NCBI RefSeq assembly: GCF_001039355.2
Contig: NW_019775677.1
Coordinates: forward strand, 181,449 to 245,448
DNA: 64,000 nt
From: Lingula anatina
Lineage: Eukaryota; Brachiopoda; Lingulata; Lingulida; Lingulidae
Direction: 5' to 3'
The notes below the pieces were generated by a model, which was given only the letters and a program-made list of their open reading frames with translations, was not told the origin of the DNA and made no database searches. The position numbers and the translations under genes were made by a program. This document shows, one piece after another, positions 12,138 to 24,170 of the stretch (its first letter is position 1; every line of letters starts with the position of its first letter).

Positions 12138-14152
12138 AGTAGTGACACCGTCTGCACCTGACATGTAATAAGCCCTCAGCCTATTGGTACTAATTCAACA
12201 CGGCAATGAGGCGCTATATTAAACACGATGTATACTGCCTGTAGCTTCAACTATGCATGTCTTTGATATACACTTTGGTAAGCTTGTCTCGCGGTGCTCC
12301 TTTTAATGAAATTGTTTTACCGTCTTGTAGCCGAGATGGTGATTAAGAACCGGGCCGACAGGTTTAGGGGTCCAGCGGGTTGCGTTCTCAATGGGCGCGT
12401 TCAGACAGGAAGTTATACCAGGACTGATTTCGGCCCGGGTCTACATTCAGGTCGTAAAAATAAAAAAATGACTGAGTCAATTTTACTTTGGATAAATTTG
12501 TAGTGGTATACTTGTGCGGGGATAGTGGGTCTATTTCATAAAATTAAGGGTAAAATGACTTTCGTTCTGGTCCTACAGTTGTTTTATTCTAGAACAAAAC
12601 GCATATGCTACGTACTGCACTCTTTTAGTAAAAAATGCAAATGTTAAGGCATAACTTTGTAATTACATGTATACTGCAGTTCGCAGGCCCTTGGGCAAGT
12701 GGGGTTCAAAAGAACCACCATTTTGGCCGGAAAGGTCCGCTCTGAATCTAGATTAGATCTTGATTCTGTTCTGTATATCAGGTTGTAAAAAGAACCCCTA
12801 TATCGCTGACCACAGGCCTGATTCGCGACACCATATGGTAGCATATAAACTAGATTTTGGTCCGACATGTGCTATATTTTATTTTTAAAAATGTATACTA
12901 CCCGTACACGCATTGCTTATTTTTAGCAATGTAGATTGTCACAAAATTTGCTGAAAGACAGGTGAGACATGTAATGGACGGGGTCGCGACATGCGCTGTC
13001 TTATTACCAGGTGACAAACCGTAATTTCCCCTCTTTTACACGTATTGTGGCACCTTTAATAAACTTCCTCTCCGTCTAGTGCCTTATGTCCAGCTTGCTT
13101 GATTTGTTACCTTGTCTCCTAGTGTGAGGCAATAACACTAGAAGCGCTTTGACTAAGCGAAATATTTGAATAAGTATACTGTTGTGTCTTTTGAGAGTAC
13201 CCATTTTTTGACATAAATCTTCTTTTCTTTCCTCCACCTCCCTTTGAAAACTTTCCGTATTTATCGCGTATAAGTTTGAGAAATCGTTTTTGCTCGTTTG
13301 CGAACAATTCTACGTATGTTCGATCCTGTAACCTCTGGAAAACCCCATCACTCTTTCCTTCATTTGGAAATTGGTTATTAACTATATACATTTACTTCAC
13401 ACCATATTGACTGACGCCTCATACATAACCCATCCACTGTGAGAAAATGGGTGTTACTATTGACACAGTGACGACGATTGTGTTAGAGGAGTGAATACTG
13501 TTAACAAGCTAGCAATAGTCACGCGTGGGAAGAGAAATAACGTCATCAACTCCTCTATCGACCCAATAAAAGTAATAAAAATAATTATTATTTAAATGGA
13601 AAAATATTTAATTCATATGTGGCATATTCCATATACAGTTTAATTCATCTTACAAAAATTAAAAATATTAATACCAAAAGAACAAAATAAAAATACTATA
13701 ATAAAATGAGCATTAACAATAAAAAAAAAACAAAAAAACTTTCGTATGCATGTTTAAGGTGCCCAGATGAAAGCTTGCATCACATGGGTCAGTTTTAACG
13801 TAAAAGGCCTTTTGTAAAGCCAGATGAATTTTTTTTTCCATATTTGCCAATGCCATGGAGAGCAGAACCAAGTTTTTTTCCAAGGAATGCTGACGTTCTA
13901 GTGCTTATATACCCCATAAAGCTGTACCAAGTTTTTTTTCAAAAAGCCGTGCTGATGCACAATATAGGTTCCAGTACCATGGAAAGCTGAACCATGGGGT
14001 TTTCCAAGAGGGAGTCCTCGTGTAATGCCAAATACTAAGCTCTATCAAGGTTTGCTGATGTTCCATCACCAATGAAAATGTTACCAGGTTCCTCCAGATT
14101 GGAACACAGAACAGGTGTACCCATACCACTGAAAAACACACCCTTACTTTAC

Positions 14153-14280
14153 ATCAGACCACAGAAATATATAATTAATGTAATCCGTAGTTGGAATTTA
14201 TCATCTTTTGTAAGTTGAGAACTCCTTTTCCTCTTCTTCCAAGCATCTAAGACTTGTCTGGAAATAGCTGATACTTGAGG
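14153..14280 (-). other. Candidate terminal coding exon, unknown product
   Basis: A polypyrimidine tract and CAG acceptor (plus-strand ctgaaataaaaaat just above 14280) are followed by an open frame of about 43 codons (PQVSAISRQVLDAWKKRKRS...) ending in TAA. A second frame is also open for 25 codons, so the frame is unsure. No family recognised and no upstream exon securely linked. Confidence 0.22.
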
Positions 14281-17185
14281 CTGAAATAAAAAATAAAGCA
14301 AGATAAGAGGTTGCCCAGCATAGAAAATCCTTTCATATGTTTGTAGGCTGCCCCAAGCTGACGCCAGCATACCCACTTTCCAGTGGCAGAATTCTGTTAT
14401 AGAAATAGGTTGATTTACTTGCTTAATCCATACATTTGTTGCTGCTAAACAAAATCATCCCTAAAATGCATCATGTATGCAATTCTGTTACATAACATCC
14501 ACGTAAAAATATAATAATAAATAAATAAAAAATTAACAAAAATAAAATAAAATAAAATATAAGGGGCATTAGGACACTTGTAGTATAAAATCGAGCAAGA
14601 TTTTGCAGGATTTGAAAGATTACTGCAAAAGAAATAACGACAGAATAATGTTTCATTGAAAAGAATCTAGTGCAGTGCAGCAAAGAATAAAAGCTAACAG
14701 AATTTAACCACAAGTATATTTTTGTTATTTTCTCTATGTTTCTGTTGATTCATAATCTGTTTTTAAATGTAACCTTTCTATTGTTTTCTAAGGAGACACT
14801 CCCACTGCACCAGTATAGAGTTTCATCTATCTCATGCAATATTCCTGTATATTTTCTAGTCTCATATAACATCACACAATAACAACAGCCTCATTTAAGG
14901 GTGTCTTGGATGTTTTAATTATCCATTAAATCAACTCAGACCATAAATGGTCTTATTTAACTGTAATCAAGTGGGATTTCAATTTTCAAAATCATCTCAG
15001 GGGGTCGGTCCTATCTTGACATCTGGTGATGTCATTTAGACTGGTGCAAGTTAGTCTGGTTGTGAACAGGCCTTTGAAACCAACTCTTCTGGTGGTTCAC
15101 AACAATAGAAAACTTTTTTTTGCAATGTTTTAGTGATGATAATCACTTACTTTGGAAGTTGGAACATAAACTATTAACGGAACAGCTATTTTATTTTTGT
15201 CAAGAGAGCACCACGTTCTTGCATTGGGAGATTATTTGGCATAAATTTTATATCATTTACAGCACACACAGTACATAAATAAAGGCAGAACCATTGTTCA
15301 ATCATACCTATATATGTGAAAACAACTCCCCTTGTGTTTAAATCATTATTAATGGTAAACTTGTTTGACATTCACTTCAAAATCAATATTGTGACCACAA
15401 GCAATAACAGCAATGTATGGGGGTTGACAACTGTGCTATAGAGACCGTGTTTATTTTCAATTATCACCCGTCATCTGATCCCAGTGGCATTTAGTTAAAC
15501 AACAAATGTTGTCTTAAGATTCCTGGAAACAGATATTTCCTCTAGGGAGTTACCGAGAAGACTCCGGATGCTTGGGTCCACAAAAACATGTTCATGTTCT
15601 CTAAAAATTTAAGTTAGGCCACGTTCATATTGATTTCATTTGCTATCAGTTTAAGAATCCTTTCCATGAGATATATGAAATGAAACCCCATATAGTGGCT
15701 TCCATTTAAATCTCCTTTTATTGATTGACAGAGACAATTAACACATCCACAAATCAATGCTTATGTAGGCTTCTTCCAATTGTATACTAATACATTGCCA
15801 ATGAAAAAGACTTTTATTGCTGCTTGAATGAAGTATACATGCATTTGTCAAATAAACAGGCTTATTTCCATTTTCCAAACAATAAAAGCAAATTGAATTC
15901 AATTTTAATGCTGGTATATGGGGTATGTGAATTAAAGCAATATAAATATTTAAACATACAAAATTATATTCTATGAAATGGGTATTGATCCATTTCTCAT
16001 GATTTTCCCTTTACACTTTTGAATTAATCACACATTGAAATAATACTATCTATCCTTTTTAAGAAAATAAAAAAAAAAATAAATAAATAAATAAATAAGT
16101 GCACATTCTAAACAGAATTATGAAAAATAATAACTATCTGTGGGTAATATAAAAATGTATATACTAGTAAGTCTTTTTTTCTTGACCTGGTATAAATCCA
16201 AGTCAGTGTTCATAAATATTCTTTTCAATCTCATAATATCACTTCCAATAAGATGTAGAAAAATTTATCCTTCAAATCTGCAGTCTCTGTTCAGAAACAG
16301 GTGGCGAATGATGAACAAAAGAAATTCCTTTTAATAAGAGCTGTATTCTGAGAATTATGACCCCCAGCAGGCAGAATCTCACCGAAGTAAAAATCATTTT
16401 TCTGCCTGCAGACAACCCCGACAATGCATTCTGAGAACCCTTTTTATCTTTTATTCAGTATGATTTGACAACAGAAGTGAGGTGCATGTGCACCAATACA
16501 GTGCTATACTTATTGATGCTATACCAATCTATTAACACATAAGGATTATTATTGGATGTGTGTGTGGAGAGAGAGAGAGAGAGAGAGAGCAATAAAAATT
16601 AACTGCATCTTCATCATCAAACAGAAATATTATCCTTCAAAACTTGTCATCCATAACCTAGGTCAATTAAGTGTCAAGTCTACCAATTATAATTAACCAA
16701 AGCACACCAAATATGACTCATGCATACATTCATATCTGAACACACAGCAATAACAAAAGCATGTTCCTCAGAACAGATGGGAATGCATTATATGCTACAT
16801 ATTCATAATGTGACGGATTCATCCATGCGAAACCACTCAATATATAGATCAAAAGCGCAGTTATTACATGTATGCTCTCTGTTCTTTTTCTTCTGAGACA
16901 CGCTTTAAGTACTAAAAGAATGAAAGTAATTTGAATCATAGAGGCTGTCAGTGTTGCTTGCAGTTAACAAAACATTCAGATCTACTGATAAGTATGTTAA
17001 GATGTTAACAATACAGAAACCAAAGAAAATCAGTAGACTAAAGTGTGCTAATTGTACACAAACATGAGCGCTGCATAAACCCAACATTAATTGGAGGCAA
17101 AAAAAAAAAAAAAGGGGGGGGGGGGGAGCTGCGGCATTGGGAAACAAAAATGCTGGGTTATATATAAGAATTTAAATATTAACAC

Positions 17186-17260
17186 CTCAAATATCTGTGG
17201 GTTGTCACCACATCTCAGCCACCCACGAGTTGCGTAGGTTCTTTCACGAATTTCTTTTTC
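17186..17260 (-). other. Candidate internal exon, unknown product
   Basis: An AG acceptor (tttcatag) and a weak donor (GAG|gtgtta) bound 75 bases, exactly 25 codons with phase 0 at both ends, reading EKEIRERTYATRGWLRCGDN and five more residues. Composition is protein-like but no family is recognised and it is not linked to a gene. Confidence 0.22.
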
Positions 17261-17879
17261 CTATGAAATCAACATGAAATATACACGATGACTCATCTTC
17301 TCTCAAAGACCTGCTAGTCTCATAATCAATTTCACTCAGTCAATGTGGATATATTTACATGTATGTGGATGGGATATTCATTACAAGAGAAAATTCACCA
17401 AAAATTCAGCAAGTTCTTCAGAAGGCATAATTGTTCCAGGGCCATTTGACGAGTCATTCAACGTACAACGTGACAGTATGTTGATAAGGAATACACATAT
17501 TCTGCAAGAGAATACAATGTACAGAAAATACTAGCAAATACATGTAAGCATCATGTATGTACATGCAATCTACATACACTGGGCAATCATTGGTATGAGA
17601 ACGAGTTAAAAAATCAACTGCTGATGGTGACAATATTTCAGATTTATTTCACACGTGGGCAGATCTGCATTTGCAGATGGGAGCCAGAATTTCCTAGAAA
17701 AACTGCTTCATGAGTCGGTTGTCTTTTGTACAGGTGGTTGCCTTGAAGGTCAGGATGAGTAATGGTCATATGGGGTTAGCAACAATACCACCAACTTACT
17801 TATCACGTACCTAGACAATGCTGCTATCTCCTACGTCTTGGATAATGTCGTGTTTGAAGCACTACGGAGCCAATATGTG

Positions 17880-17959
17880 TCAGAGGCCTTCTCCACAGCA
17901 GACGGAGGCCGTGATATCAATGTCGTCCAGCTGCAGTGACGTCAAGAGCACGCGTAAAT
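17880..17959 (-). other. Candidate terminal coding exon, unknown product
   Basis: A strong minus-strand acceptor (tttcccttgcag) leads into 25 codons reading LRVLLTSLQLDDIDITASVC and five more residues, then TGA. The segment is far more GC-rich than its surroundings. On the plus strand the same DNA is open as well (about 17764-17938, including VLDNVVFEALRSQYVSEAF) but without a good acceptor, so the strand is not certain. Confidence 0.25.
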
Positions 17960-20379
17960 CTGCAAGGGAAAGTGTAAAGGTAACCAGAAACTTTAAAACT
18001 GAATAAGTACTTTTATGTATATATTACAATTATCTTTTGTATTTGTCCAACTAGTGCATGGAAAAAGTATGCTTCTTTTTTAATAGTGGTTTCTTGTCTA
18101 CTGTATAAAAAAAAAAGAACTAAATGCAAACACAAAATAGAATGCGTTAAACTGATTGACTTAGTTCCATGGCTTCAAAGATCACAACTGAGCATTTAAT
18201 GTATTAAAATGAAACCTTTAAGTTAAATGAAACAAAAACTGGTTTGGGAGCTTGAGTGGTAATACATGTATGGGTTTCCCCACCAAATATAAGTACTAGT
18301 AAGAACCTTGACCGTGCTTGTAAAATATGACAAATGTGAATACACACATTTTCCTTGTATTACCTCATGAACAAGTATATACTATATGTTAGCATTGTGC
18401 TGATTGTATAATAATTCACTTTCCATTAATTTTTTTTTATTATTATATCTTTTTTATTCCCTTTTCTGATTACTTGCAATCTCTTTAACAACTTCCTTTA
18501 GTTATTTACAATTGCCAAATATTTCACTTACTGGTCCCTTGTTTCTCAGATGCAATATATTTCCATCAATTTCTAATGATGCCAGCATCCATACTATAGG
18601 TTTACCAGCTATATGTAGTGCAAGAAATAATTTATTGTTTCTTCTGATTACATCTTTTGTCTTCATCAAAAAGACTGCTGACAGCCACTTAATTCATACA
18701 CAAAGAAAATAAATTGATTTGCCACTTAAACTGAGCAAATTTTTGTCTCACAGGCCAGCAATCTTAACCACTCAGAGACCTAAAAGGACTATAATCACTC
18801 CTAGACAAGAATATTTTTTATTACGCGTTGTTTCATAACCATGTTCAATTTTCTGATCAATTCTTTTATAATGGGCCTTTTACTGCATAAAAAAATGATA
18901 GTCCATATCAACCACACCAGTGTTGATAATGATAGACATTATTATGTTATCATCAAAATTTACACAGTATAAAACACTAATTACTTGATCTTTTCAATCT
19001 GTAATACAGATTCATACCGGTAATTTTAGAATCATTATAAATAGACTTCTGTGAAGCATTTGTGGTACAGTTTGCTGTACAGAGTAGAACAATACTATTT
19101 GGTAGCCTGCTTTTCAGTTTTGTTGTTTTCCACTCAATAGGAATGTTTTTATTTATGAATTTAGAAAAGTACAGGGTCTGTATAAAATTCACAATTTCCC
19201 CATTGAAAAGAATGAGCCATCAAGCAGATCTAGATCTATATTTCAAAAGCATTCACCGGTCTAATTTTGCACTTACATGTATGTGTGGTTACAACAAAAT
19301 TTAGACTTAATTTTATTATATTGATCTCACTGCTTCAGTACAATGCCTGCCTTGTTTACACATAATGATCCCATTCTGATGGCCAGTCTTTTTCTCTATA
19401 AGCTTAATTGATTCTCTACCTTCCAATATTTACATTTTTCTCATCCTAAATTTCTGCCGCATTCACTGAAACATGGGCATATACCGTACACATAAGCAAA
19501 AACACTTGCACGTATAACTGTCTACATACATGTACTTATTAGTATATACTACACGCATGCATACAAATATACACACATATAACACAATTAACAACACTGA
19601 ATAGAATCCTTTCAACTGTGCTATGTCCACATAAAGTTATTTTCAGATCCAAAAAAAAATCAATGCTGCATGATAACTTTGCAATTTGCCAGCATGGATT
19701 CTATTTAAACAAATGTATTGGAATGAACTGTGCTAATAATATTAGCACAGTCCATTTTATTCATTTCATAATATAATTTAAGTAGAAAGCAAGTCAGGCA
19801 TGCAATTCTGTAATAAACTGATATTCTGAAATAAGCAGAGCAGGAAATTATCAGCACTTTTTATGTCTGGTTTACATGCTTACTTCAAGTTTGAGAATAA
19901 CAAACTTTAAGGTACCATAGCTATAAATAATGAGTTACTTGATACACAATCATATTTAATAAAAAGGTTTGATTAACATATAAGTACAGTACTAGTACAT
20001 GTACACAACAGCCTCATCACTAAAACGAGTATATTGTTCTTAATTTAAACCAAGGTTTGGGAGTGTGATAATAAGTCTGATCAACCTAGCTGAAAAAACC
20101 TGGTGTAACATATGATTGTATTCATTTATAAATAAACACACACATAAATATATAAAATTGATAGATAAGCAAACAATTAAACAAATGAAAAAAATATACA
20201 TTTGTTGAAGGCCACTTAATAATAATAATAATAATAATATGTATCATAATGATAAAAGATAACTTGCAAACCCTAAAAGAGATTTAAAAAATAATATAAA
20301 TGTCATTCTTGCCTAAAAATTATTAGATCAATTTGGACATGATATTAATGACTTTAGAAATGTGAATAACAAACAAATA

Positions 20380-20410
<31 letters not shown>

Positions 20411-20443
20411 AACACTTTGAATACACTCTTTCAATTTCAAATA

Positions 20444-20759
20444 TCTAAATGCACGCTCGGCTGTCACCTTGATTGGATAGTAAACGATTGTCGTAAAATC
20501 GCTAAATGATATTAAAACCGGGTGCATAAACTTGAAAACCACCTACAACAACCTTGAACTACCACATTAATCCAATACAATGCAAAAATAAACTATAACA
20601 AGTGGTTAAGTTTATTTTTGCATTGTATTGGATTAATGTGGTAGTCCAAGGTTGTTGTAGGTGGTTTTCAAGTTTATGCACCCGGTTTTAATATCATTTA
20701 GCGATTTTACGACAATCGTTTACTTTCCAATCAAGGTGACAGCCGAGCGTGTCTAAATG
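20444..20759. mobile_element. 300-bp fold-back MITE with 8-bp target duplication
   Basis: Arms 20452-20594 and 20609-20751 are 143 bases each and complementary apart from about two mismatches, separated by a 14-base loop. The 8-bp direct repeat TCTAAATG flanks the element at 20444-20451 and 20752-20759. Ends begin CACGCTCGGCTGTCACC. An 8-bp duplication fits hAT or P-type transposases, which would act in trans because the element is non-coding. The near-identity of the arms suggests recent insertion or homogenisation. Confidence 0.9.
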
Positions 20760-20931
20760 CAGTATACATGCACTGGTACAACTACTACGTACAGTAGTAC
20801 CACATTCAATCACGTGTAACTTTACTAAAAGGCAATTATATGGAAAAAGTTTACTGGTAGTTGGTATCTGGAGTGTGTCACAGAGACACACAATAGAGAG
20901 AAAAAATCTTGTTTACACTATTTACTATTAG

Positions 20932-21134
20932 TACATACACGTACATCACATCGCCAGGGTGTGATGACGTACGAGGGAAAGGTTAATGATACAGTCCCCA
21001 TGATGCACATTGGCTTTGCCCAGAGACCCATCTTGCTATCCAGTCCCATATTTCCACAGACAGCTGGATGGTTAACAAAATATTTGGGTTGGTTTGCTGG
21101 GTTTGCCTGGGTGGCACTGGTAGTATCCCTGTAA
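20932..21134 (+). other. Open, GC-richer segment, coding status unresolved
   Basis: Following a possible acceptor (tttactattag), one plus frame stays open to TAA at 21132 (GVMTYEGKVNDTVPMMHIGF and onward, with a hydrophobic end). Two minus-strand frames are open too, one for 73 codons over 20918-21139. It resembles an exon in an AT-rich setting, but the strand cannot be decided and no family is recognised. Confidence 0.2.
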
Positions 21135-21758
21135 ATCAATGACCAAATTACAAAATCACATTATGAACTCCCTGTATTTGGTATGCACATTATGAATAAT
21201 TTGTAAACGCTTACGCCACCAAATATAAATATGTATTCATTTTGCATTTAACAAATGCAGCTAAACTGAGCTAACCGAACTTTTGGTCAAATACAGTACC
21301 AAGTAAAGCGTGAATCCTTGGTATTGCACGAAACGGTTTATACGGTACCTCTGACACATTTCCAAGTTCCATAGATCACTTTCACTTTCATCGACAGGGG
21401 ATGGGGGGGGGGGGGGAATCTTTGCTAACGCCCCTTCGGTTGAGAAGCTACTCGTTCAGTGATAAATGAAATGTAATTAAGACCATTTGTGAACTTGATA
21501 TTCATTTACCTTGGAGTGTACTTCGACGTAAGCTCTCATATCTATTCAATTTTACCGCATTTATGATGTGGTTCCTTTGGATAGTCCCGCAGATGTCTTA
21601 AATAGTATCAGAATCTAATCACATTTTAATAAATTGATCTTGTTGTTAATTTATAAATATAATTTAGTTAATTTTTTGGCTGCTTTTTTATGTTTAGATA
21701 TCTTACTGAATATATATACCATAAAGATATTTCTTTAATAATACCGCACTTCAATTAA

Positions 21759-21770
21759 GGTCACGTGACC
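21759..21770. promoter_or_regulatory. Palindromic E-box upstream of CTTNBP2
   Basis: GGTCACGTGACC is a perfect 12-bp palindrome about 204 bases upstream of the CTTNBP2 ATG. Its core GTCACGTGAC equals the CLEAR/bHLH-zip consensus bound by TFEB and USF type factors. Only the motif and position are seen. Confidence 0.45.
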
Positions 21771-21973
21771 TCTCTGGATCTATTTCGGCTTAGCAAGGGC
21801 ACTAGTTGGTTCATTGTTGTTTTACATAGCTAAGATGAGACTTAAGCGGTGCAAATACTGTGTATATGAGTAGGAGAGATGAGTATAGATTGATAAACAT
21901 CGCTTGTATTATGTGCCGATCTTTTTGATCGCAGCAAACAAGGATTGAAATAGCATATTCGATTCTTTTCAAA

Positions 21974-24119
21974 ATGGCGTCGAGAAATGTCAAAAATCCC
22001 AGCTCGGCATCAGGGCATGGGACTTCCTACGAGTCGGTCGGGAAATTGCCATCAAATACGCTAAAGGTAGGAAAAAGATATAAATGGGCACTGTGGGAGT
22101 AAAGAAGAGTTGGCGTAGTTTAACTTCCTTGTTTAGGTTTGATGCTCATTGAAGCATGTGTTGTTTATGTCGACTTCCCTTAAAGTCAAAAATTAAATAC
22201 AGTTTGTGGATAATCATGCGAAGTCAACATTATAGACAAGATCGACTCACATTGTCCATATGTACACTTTCTTATGTGAGTTGAACAAATAATTTGCTAT
22301 ACTATTACTTACACAATATTCCCGTTCTGTGTACACGAGGGAACCATGTGTAAATTTAAATGTCGTCCATGTATTTTGTTATGACTGACCTGAAGGATGA
22401 CCAGTGCTTAATTATGTCTGAGCTGAGACAGAAGAAAAACCTGTTTCATCTGAAAATTTTCTAAATTCATTGAAATGTATTGATAAGATTTGTCTTGAGT
22501 GTGAGTGTTCCAGAGGTGGAAGGGTTGGGGGGGGGGGGGATGGAGAGGGAGGGGAGGAGTTCATCTGACCAAACAGGGTTGTATTGCTTTGTAACTTTGC
22601 CAAGTCATTGTCTTCAGAACAGTACACATCACACATAATCATTACATACAATCATAGACTGTTTTCCTATGGATCTTAACACCTATTTATCTGTTTTATT
22701 ATTTATGCAAGAAAAACCTAATGCAAATCAATATATAATTTTTGAGCATGATTCAATTTATTATTAAACAGTTAACCTGTTTTAGAGTGTGATCTGTGAT
22801 GTTTTTAATACCTTTTATAAACTTATATAATAATTGAAAAGATATTTATTATTATTATGGGAATATGGTGTGCTTGTGTCAAAAAACCTGAAGCTACTGG
22901 CTCTTTAGGCTATCAGGATCTAAAAGTTGTAGTGTTATAGTTGTAGTATTAACTTTTTTCACTAGCCCACTGCTTCGGGCTAGTGCCTATCAGCACAGAC
23001 TGATAATAACAGTGATATCATATATTATAAAATACAAAGGATGCTGGGCACAGAAAACTCAAATGCAGCACATGTGGTATGTGAAGTATTGTGCAAGCTG
23101 TTACAGTCTGTGTATCTTCTACTGTTATCAGTGACATTATTGCAGTTAAGATGACCTATGAGTTTCAACAGCTGGAGCTTGGATAATATCAGCTATATTC
23201 TGTACGAAGAAATGTTTGTTTTTTTTCTTTTTTTATATCATTTATTTCAGCAAAAAGGGCTGTGTTTAGCCATGTTGCACAATGCGCGGACATTTTTAGT
23301 TAAGATACATTTTATGAGCAATGTGTATGAAAAAAAATGAAGTACAGCAGGATTTACTGAAAATTACTTTACTCTCTATGCATGCCAGGAAATATCAGAT
23401 GTCACATTATATTCTTCATTCCTATCACAGCTTGAAGATTTAATGAATTCACCAAACCTAATCCATAAAGTGATAATAAATATTTGGGTGTTTTAAATAA
23501 AAAAAAAAAAAAAAACTCAGGTGTAATTTTTAAGCATATCTGAGAACGTAGGTCAAGCAAGAACTTGTAGAAGTAAATACTTTGTTGTTGATTTTTGATT
23601 TGAATCTTTTATCATTTTCCAGTTTGTGGTTTTATACCAGTAATTATAAATTGAGACTTTTATTATTACAGAGGCATCCCAAAATGGACTTAAATAAAAA
23701 CGACATGCTGCGCCTTCTTAGTTACTTGGAGGGGGAGTTACAAGCCAGGGATGTTGTCATAGCAACCATGAAGGTGAGTTAACATTCTTTAAGATGAGTG
23801 AAAGAAGACTAGGCTTGGAACAGGAAGACTGCTATAGTGTTTGATCTTTACTAAAGATTTAATTTGAAGTGCTGTATCCGGCTGTATTTTGGGATGAAGA
23901 AGAGATTGATAACTTATTTTAGGTTTCACTCGAGGCAACTTTTGTGCATTGTCAAAAAATAGGACAGGATGTGAGGGTTGTTATTTTGGGATGATTCATT
24001 TCAGTTTTCAACCCTTAACAAAGAAAAGATAGGAGTACTTCAAGGACAGGTTTTCACTTCTATATAACTTGATTGAAAAATAAGAATTAGGGGTCATGTG
24101 CACCCTCTTCCTTTTTCTC

Positions 24120-24170
<51 letters not shown>

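Larger units (their letters stand above)
12138..20443. other. Long AT-rich region, mostly without recognisable genes
   Basis: Upstream of the GST start and up to the fold-back element. Contains a GA run at about 16570-16588, an AAAT array near 16072-16100 and a poly-A/poly-G junction at about 17101-17127. Between 13840 and 14010 there are degenerate repeats of an 'accaagttttttt...gctgatg' unit. A few small minus-strand candidate exons are listed separately. The rest resembles intergenic or 3' UTR sequence. Confidence 0.5.

Noticed and set aside
13119-13391. 90-codon minus-strand open frame
   Set aside because: Lys-rich (FLKLIRDKYGKFSKGG) with no splice context, known motif or second copy; coding status unsupported.
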